Shown piece by piece: positions 12,101-21,100 of a DNA stretch of 64,000 bases; the stretch's first letter is position 1, and each line of letters opens with the position of its first letter. The stretch covers positions 266,057-330,056 of the forward strand of contig NZ_BNCD01000009.1 of the NCBI RefSeq assembly GCF_014656295.1. Direction: 5' to 3'. The notes beneath the pieces were generated by a model. The model was given only the letters and a program-made list of their open reading frames with translations. It did no database searches and was not told the origin of the DNA. The stretch comes from Streptomyces sulfonofaciens (GTDB lineage Bacteria; Actinomycetota; Actinomycetes; Streptomycetales; Streptomycetaceae). Position numbers and translations under genes: made by a program.

Positions 12101-15100
12101 TGGCGCTCGCTGCGGATCGGGGGCAGGACCGCGGCGCTGCGCATGGAACTCGTCGCCGGCGAGCCGACGTTCTCGGGTCTCGACCACAGCGTCAGCCTGC
12201 TCGACATGCGGTTCGCCACCGAGACGGTCGGCGACCGGCTGACCCGTACCCGCGACCGCTCGCTCGGCGCCAATGTCGGCGAGTCCGTCAGGACCGACGA
12301 GCCGGTGGTGAGCGCCGCGGGCCCCACCTACGGCGAGTCGGGTTCGAGTTCGGCGTCCAGCTCCGCCGCCCGCTCCACCTCGCGGATGGCGATGAACTGG
12401 TTCGGCGCGAACGAGCCGCACGCGAACTTCCACACCCCCTACCGGCTGCGGCTCACCCTGGACCTCGGCGGGCGGACGCTCGCCGAGGCCGAGGGCGACG
12501 TCGGTCGGCTGCGCGAGCAACTGCCGATCAGCCTCGCCGCCCCGGTGCCCGCCCAGGCCGGGCAGGACGATCCGCTCGGCACCCCGGCCCTCGACGACCC
12601 GCGCCCCGACGTCGCCGTCTGGCGGCCCGGGACCGTCACCCGGGGCACCGTCGACGCCTGGCGGTCCGACGGCGGCGCCAGGCCCCCCTTCGAGCTCCCC
12701 GCGAACGGCTACATGGTCCGCCGGATCGTCGGCCTGAACGGACTGCGGGCCGCCGCGGACCTGGCCGTCGCCCAGGCGTACGGCGCCGACCCGGTGTCCA
12801 CCCCGGAAAAGCCCGTCCCGGACGGCGCGCTGCGGGCCGCGGCGGGCATCGCCACCGCCACCGCGCAGGGTGCGGTGCCGCCGGTGCCGCCCGGAGCGCG
12901 GCTGTCCGGGACCGCGTTGGACGAGGCGGTGGCCAGGGCCCGCCGCACGGGGCTGACCAGGCCGGGCACGGCACCCGCGCTGGCGCTGCACGAGGGCACC
13001 AGCAACTCCGCGCTCACCTCCTTCTACCGGGACACCACGACCGCCGAGGGCTACCCGGTGGAGGGCCTGTCCGAGGACACCCTGGTGGGCGGCGCGGACG
13101 GCGGCATCCGCTTCTACTCAAGGCCCGACTTCAGCCGTGCGAAGCTGCTCTCGGTGGCCCCGGACACGGTCATGGAGAGCCCCACCCGGCACACGGCGGG
13201 CTCGGACACCTCGGTGTCCCGCAGCGGTGTGCAGGAGTCGGTCGTCGGCGGGCAGCCGGCGCTTGCCACCGACCCGGCCGGCTCCGTCCTGCCCCAGGCC
13301 GCCGGCACCGGGGTCAACACGGGCGAGACCGACGGGCGCAGCCTGGGCGGATCGGACACCGCCTGGCTCAACGTCAAGCCCAAGGCCGGCCGGAGCTTCC
13401 TGTTCGCCGTCCCGACCGACTGGCTGGGCGTCGCCGAGGTGCACCGGCACGTCAAGGACAGCCGCGCCGGCACCTGGCTCGCCGAGCACCTGAACCCGTT
13501 CGGCCACGTCAGGCAGGGCCCGCGGGCGGTGGAGGCGGGGACCACGGTGCTCGCCTGGATCCGCGAGGACGTGGCCCGCGACCTCGGCCTGATCAGCGAC
13601 GACACCTTCCCGCCCCAGGTGGCCGACGCCTGGTCGCAGGTCGCCAAGGCCGGCGGGGCGTGGACCGACGCGGACAAGGCGTACTGGGACCACCGCCGTG
13701 CCACCGCCGAGCTGCGGGACCGCCACGCCGCCCTGCGGCACGCGCGGGCCGCCGCCAAGATGCGCCTGGAGCGCGCCCTCGGGGCCGGGGCGGCCACCGG
13801 CCGGGACGGCGCGGAGCCGAGGGGCACCGGGAGCACAGCCGTCCCGCAGGACGCGGCGCTCGCCCGGCGGCAACTGAACGAGGTGACCGCCGAACTCAAG
13901 GACGTCCGGCGCGCCCTGCACACCGCGTACACCGCGATGCGGTCCGAGCTGCGCAGGGCGGAGGCCGAGGCAGCCGACTTCCACCGGGTGCGGGCCGAGG
14001 CCGACCGGCTCACCCGCTGGCACCGGCTGCCCGCCGAGCCCGCCGAGCCCGGCGCACCCGCGCGCCGTGCCGGCCTCACCGAGCCGGAGCCGGTGGTCTA
14101 CCGCCCGCTGCCCCCGCCGCCCCCGCAGAGCGGGGTGGAACCCCTCCCGCGGTACACCACGGGCGCCCCGGCGGCCGAGGCCGCGCACGGCACGAAGGAC
14201 GAGGCGGGCCCCGGCGGCCCGGGGACCCTCACCTCGCCCTCGGGCCTGCGGTACACGCTCCACGACGTGCCCGCGGACGGCGACGCCTTCTACCACGCGC
14301 TGGCCGAGGGGCTGCACCGCCTCGGCCCCGCGGGGCCCGACCGCCCGGCGGCCGGGGAGGGGCCAAAGCGCCAGGAGGCGGCCGGTGGGCTGCGCGACCT
14401 GCTCGCCGCCCGGCTCGGCCACCCGGACAACGCCGATCTGCTGGCCTTCACGGCCCCCGACACCGAGGACGGCTTCAGCCCGGCGGAACTGGCTGACGCC
14501 GGGGTCTCCTTCGGCGCGGACACGCCCGAGCGGCGCGAGTGGGACGCCACCGGGAAGCTCCCGCTGCACGCCCGGCTCCCCGGAGGGGCACGGGCCCGCC
14601 TGGCCGCCCTGTCCCTGGCCCGCCCCGGCGCCGCCGACGACGGCGGCGGCTGGGACCACGGTGCCGCCGACCTCCTCCCCGCCCTGGCCGCCCGCACCTT
14701 CGGGGTGCGGCTCACCGTGGTCCGCGACGACGGCGGCTTCCAGGACTTCGCACCGCGCGCGGAAGCCGCGGACGCCCTCCCCCACCTGGTGCTGCACCTC
14801 AAGGACCGGCACTACCGGCTGGCCGTGCCGGAGGGCACCGCACCGTCCCGGCCGCCGCTGCCCGCCTCGCGTCCCGCACGGGACGCCGCGACGACGTCCG
14901 GCGGGACGAGGGACACCGAGGACACGGCAGGCACCCAGGACACGGCAGGCACCGAAGGCACCGGTGAGGGCACGGCCGCGGCGGACACCACCGCCGTCCC
15001 CGAGGACGCGCCCGGACGCCCGGCACACCGCGAGGTGCCGTGGCGGACCGGCGCCCGCGACGGGTGGCGGGTCCGTGCGGATGCCCGCGGGAGCGTGCTG

Positions 15101-18100
15101 ACCGGCCCGGACGGCGCCCGGTACGACCTCGTGCCGCACACCGGGGACGGCAACGGCTTCTGGCCCTCGCTCGCCACCGCGCTCCACCCGGACCGCGAGC
15201 GCGACCCGGTCGGACTCGTCCGCGGCGCCCGGCTCCCCTCGACCGCGGCACTCGACCGGGACGCCACGTTCACCCACGACGAGCTGCGGCGGGCCGGGGT
15301 GGTGCTGGACGCCGAGCAGTCCGAGCGGTTCCGCCGCGACGGCGGCCGCATCCCGTCCGACGTGGCGCTGCGGCCCGCGCAGGAACGCGCCCTGCTGCGC
15401 ACCCAGTTGCACACCGCCCGCCGCTGGGACGACACCACGGCACGGATGGCGGCCCGGCTCGCCGCCGACGTCCACCGCGCCACCGTCACGGTGGTCGAGG
15501 AGGACGGCAGCGCGCACACCCACACCGCACCGGACGCCGTGGCCGGCCGGACGGCGACCCTGTACCGGCGCGGCTCCGAGTACCTGCTGGCCCGCCCGCG
15601 GCCGGAGCCCGCACGGGTGCCCGCCGACCACCTGGAACCGGCCTCCGGAGCGCTTGGCGAGGGGGGTGAGGAGCGGCGGGGCCGCGAGGTGGCGGACAGC
15701 GATCTGACGGAGGGGATGCGGCGCCGCCTCGACGGGCCCGCGGTCGTCGGCGCCACGGTACGGGTCAGGGACCTGAAGGGGCTGCGTTTCGCACGGCAGG
15801 CGCACTGGGGTCCGGACACCCGTGTCCAGGTCGGCGCGCTGGGCCTGAGCCATCCGGACCGGGCGGCACTGGTGATGCGGGTGCGCGGACTCGACGACGA
15901 CCTCGCCGACGCGCTGTGGAAGAGGCTCGACGACGAACGGCCGGCGCGCCCGAGGGTGCTCGTGCAGCAGGGGTACGCCACCGGCGACCAGTTCGGCATC
16001 GCCGCCGCGCTGATCGCCGACCCGAACCTGCACGTCGTCGTCGTGGCCGGACTCGACGTGGAGAAGAGCAAGCCGGGCACGGCGCGGACCATCGCCGACT
16101 TCTACCTCGCCAGCGGGGTCCCCCCTGCGCAGGTCCGGCTGGTCGAGGCCCGCGGCCGCAGGCTGGAGGAGGTGGGGCAGCGGGAGGCGGAGTCGATCCT
16201 CGGACGCAAGCTGCCCGGCGACTTCAACGACCACCGCAAGGTGCTGCTGCGCATCAACGCGGGCACCAAGTGGGTCGCCGGCAACTTCACCGTGGGTGTG
16301 CGCCGTGCGGTGCGCAAGGCATGGGGGGTGGACGACACCGGCTTCCCCCGTCAGAGCCAGGAAGCCGTCGGCACATGGCTGGCCGGCCAGGGCGCCGTGC
16401 CCTCCCCCCACCAGGACACCATCGTCCTGTGGTCACGCTTCAGCGGCAAGAAGGGCGACGCCCACGCCGAACACGACACCTCCTACGAAGGCATCCGCCA
16501 GATCCTGAAAGACCTCGCCACACGCTCCACCCACCACGGCGAAAACCCACTCGTCGTCATCGCCGGCGACGCCTACGCCGACCCCGCCCACCGCGACAAA
16601 TACCAGCAGATCGTCCAGGAAGCCCGCGCCCAGGGCCTCAACGTCCACAACCTGACCAACTTCTGGAAAGGCGACAAGGACGCCCTGCGCACCTGGGGCG
16701 GCGACGACCGCATCGGCCAACTCAAGCTCTACGAATACCTCCACCGCCACAGCCGCACCACCCGCCACCTCGGCTTCCGCAGCGGCAACCTCGAATCCCT
16801 CGCCCTCATCGGCCACACCGTCCGCTACATGGAGGAACCGAACAGTGCGGGCGGCGACCGGATGGCGCAGTGGCACGCCGCAACGAACTCGCTGCGCACT
16901 CCGTGGGGAGCCCTGGCCACCGGCTACGAGCGCATCCTGGTGGCCGAGCCGCCGACCCGGACCGGCAAGGTGATGACCCGGCTGCGGGACCAGGCCGCGC
17001 GGATGTCGCGTGCGGACCTCGCCAGGAACCCCCTGCCGGACTTCAGGCGCCCCGCCTGGCTGTACGGCGCCTCCCACCGGCAGCCCAAACCGGCGAAGTT
17101 CTTCGGCCGCGTCGAGAAGGGGTTCTCCCCCGAGGACCGCCGCCAGATCGCCGACTACCTCCTGCCGCCACGGGCCCGCGCCACCACGGCACCCCGCACC
17201 ACCACGGCACCCCGCACCACCACGGCTCCCCACGACGGCCCGGTGCGGCCCGGCCCCGCCCCGGCCGACCCCGTCATGCCGGTCGCCGTCCATCCGGCCG
17301 ACGCCCCGCGCCGCCGCTCCGGGACGCTCGTCGACGACCCCTTCGACGCCGATCAGGCGCGCCGCTGGAAGATCCGCAAGCTGACGTCCGCCATCGGCAG
17401 GATGCTGAGCGACCCGGGCGTCGACGCCGTACGGCGCCAGGACGAGGCGGCCCGGATGGCGGCCGAGGTGGGCCGGCTCAGGCGGGCCCTGCTCGACACC
17501 GATCTGACGGCGTTCCTGAGCGGTCCCGACATGGACCTGGAAGAGGGCCTCGACGCACGCCAGACCCGCATCCGCGAGCTGCGCATCGCCCTGTCCGGCC
17601 GCGGTACGGACGTGCCGCCGTCCCAGGACCTCCTGGAGGAACTGGCGGTGCTGCACGCCGAGGCCGCGCAGATCCGTGCCGAACTGCGGCGCCGCGAGGA
17701 GGAGGTCCCGCACAGCCAGCGGATGGTGCCCTCGCTCGCCGACATGCGGATCACCAGGCTGCTGGTGTCCGGCGGCGACCCCGAGAAGGTCCTCCAGGAG
17801 ATGTGGGCCGAGAACTCGGACCTGTCGGAGCGCAGCCGGCGCCTGGCGCCCGCCGGACCGGGCGGGACGGGCGCGGACGACGACGGCCGGGACGCCGTGC
17901 GCCTCCTCGTCGAGCACCGCGGGGAGCGCGCCGAGGAGGACCTGCGCGTCTACCACACCCTGGCCCGGCGGCGGGGCGTGTGGGACCGGGTGGACCAGAC
18001 CCTGGCCCTGAACCTGGTGATGGCCGAACGGCGCGCGAAACAGCTCGGGGCGCGGGACATGCTGGCCGCCCGTGAGCGGATCGCGTCCACCCCGGCGACG

Positions 18101-21100
18101 GCCGGGCTCTACGCCCTGCCCGACGCCGAGGCGGAGCCGTTCCTCGAAGCCGTGCACCGGCACCTGGCCGGGGGCATGTCCCTGGTGAGCCATGTCGCGT
18201 TGGACGGCGAGGCGAACGGCGGCCCGCTGCTCACCGCGCTGACGGCCGGGCCCGACGTACCGCTCGGCGAGGTGCTGGCGAGCGCCGCGGGCGCACCGCC
18301 GGTGGCCGCCCCCGAGGAGCGCTCGCTGCCGGCCGCGCTGGTCTCCACCCGGTACCAGCGGGGCGGTGCCGCACACCCGGGCGGCGCGGTCATCCGCTGG
18401 AAGCCGGCGGTACGCGAGCGGACGGTCCACACCTTCACCGCGGACGACGTCCGCGCCCCCGCCGACCCCGGCCACGGCGCGACGCTGTCCTCGCTGTACC
18501 CCCTGCTCGCCCACGGCGACTCGAACGCGGTGCGGCTCGCCCTGGCGGAGGCGACGGGCTTCGCCGCCGACCGCGAGCTGCGCCGGCGGTTCGCGGCCGG
18601 ACGGCCGGCCACCGACGCCCACTTCGGTGCCCTGATCCACGGTGACCTTCGCTGGCGGGACGTGCAGGAGGTCGTGCTGACCCACTCCGACGCCGCGTCC
18701 GAGCGGCAGGCGCGGCTGCACAAGGAGCGGCTGGAGCGCTTCTCCCGGCAGCACGGCCTGGGGCTGCGGGTCTCGCTGACCCGGGTGCCGGCCGCGCGGC
18801 CCGCGGACTCCGGGCCCGGGCAGGATCCGTCGGAGCCGGTGAGCACGGCGCTGACGGCGGACACCGGCAGTGGGCGCGGGACCGTGGGCCGGGACTACAC
18901 ACCGCTCCTCGAACGCGAGGCGGGCGGACTCGACGGCCTCGTGACGCACGAGGTGGCCCTAGCGGAGGAACGCAGGTCGGGCTACGCCCTCACCATGTCC
19001 AGGGCGCCCTGGTCGGCCCCGGGCACCCCTGCGCCCTTCCTCGTCAAGGCGCTGGGCACGCCCGGTGGCATCACGGTCCAGCTCGGCGACGGCACGACCA
19101 CGACCCTGGACCCGGGGGAGTTCGCCGACCTGCTGGCCGACGACCCCGACCTGCGGCAGGCGCCACCGGGCACCCCCGTGGTGCTGGCCGTGCCCTTCGG
19201 CGGCGCGCACGGGCTCGACCTGCCCCGTCTGGTGGCGGCCAGGACAGGACGCGAGGTGTGGTCGGTGAGCGGGCCGGTCGAGGTGGTGCCCGCCGTCGGC
19301 GGGAAACGGCTCATCACGCGGTTCCGGCCGGCCGACCGTGCGGAACCGGTCGGCAACTGGATCGTCAGCCGGCCTGGCGACCTGCCGCGCGGGGACGGCG
19401 CGGCGGACGGGGCTGCGGTGGTGCCCGGCGTCATCCGCGCGGTGGACGGGGACATCGTCCTGGACACCGACGTGGTCACCCATACGATCACCGGCCCCGA
19501 CCACCGGTCGGTGGGCCGCGCCTCGCACACCCCGGCGGCCCAGGGCGAACGCGAGGCGAGTCAGCAGGAGCTGCACCGGCGGCTGGGCTTCCTTCCCGCG
19601 GAGTTGGTCGGCGGCAGGCTGCGGACCACGTCGGAACAGGAGCGCGACCTGCCGTGGGCGCAGGACGTCGCCGAGGGCCGCACACCGTACTTCTTCAACG
19701 CGCACGCCGACTCGGCGGCGGTGGACCTCGTGACGGTCGTCGGGGGTCCGAAGCAGTCGGGGGGCCGCTCCGCACTGCGCACCGTGCGGGTGGGCGGCTC
19801 GGAGTTCGGCAGGTACCTGCGGCGGCGCCCGAGCCTGGCCCGGCTCGCCCCGGGGACACCCGTCGTACTGATGGCCTGTTCGACGGGGGACGGGACGGCG
19901 GACGGCACCCGGCCGGTGGCGCAGCTCGTCGCGGACAAGACCGGGCGGGTGGTCTACGCCCCCACCGGACCGTCGAACGTGGACGCCCTCGTGGCACCGG
20001 GGCAGCGCAAGCGCACGCCGGGCTGGGAGCGGTTCGAGCCGCGCACCCGGCCCGCCCAGGGCGCGGTGCAGGACGGTCGGCCCGGCGCCACCGCCGCGCA
20101 CGGCGCTCCGGCACCCGGCACGCACCCGCCCGCCGGCCTCGTGCTCACCGGCCCGGCGACCGAGGCGCCCGCGGATCCGCAGCCCGCCGTGCCCGGGGCG
20201 GAGGGTGCCGTGCCCGAGCGGGAAGTCGGCACCGGGCGGGAGGCCGACGACGTACGGGAGGCCGAGACCGTACGGAAGGCCGACCCCGACCGGGAGCAGG
20301 ACCCCGACCGGGCGGAGGACCCCGACCGGGAGCAGGGTCCGGGCCAGGAGGAGGGACCCGGTCAGGAGGAGGGACCCGGTCAGGCGGAGGGCGCCCTCGA
20401 CGCGGCCGTGCCCGCCCGGGAGGGGGAGGCGCCCTACACGGTGTCGGGCCCCTCCGAACTGACCGCCCCGGACGGGACCGTGCTGGACCTGAGCGGGGCC
20501 CCGGGCGCGGGCAGCGGCTTCGTCGACGCGCTCGCCGATGCCCTCGAACGGGACGGGGGGACGGTGCGCGGGCTGTCCCCGGAACCCGGGGAGAGCCCTG
20601 CCGACGCGCTGCGGCGCACCCTGGCCGCCGGGCTCACGGAGGCCGATGCGCCCGACGGTCCGCTGCCCGTCGACGGTGTGGAGGTCTCCATCGCGGCGCT
20701 GGACGCGGCCGGGATCGCCCTGGGCGCACCGGAACGCGCCCAGGCCGAGTTGCTCGGCGGCCGGTTGCCCCTCGCCGAGGCCGGCCTGGCCCCGCACCGC
20801 CAACTCGCCGTCCTGCTGCGCTCGTCCCACGACCGGAACGACTCGGTGGCCCGGGCGGCCGCGAGCGTCGCGGCCGGGGTGCTGCCGATCGGCCTGCACC
20901 TGGTCGACACCCGCAGCGGTGCCGTGACACGCTTCCCCGGCGCGGACGGGCAGGCGCCGGTGGTGCTCGCGACCGACGGAAACGGCTTCCGGGCGGCCCT
21001 GCCCAGGCCCGGCGCCGCCGTGCCGGACGTGCCTGACGACGTCACCCCCGCCGGTCCCCGTCCGGACGGCGCCGACGGCCGGCGGCAGCCCGCACCGTCC

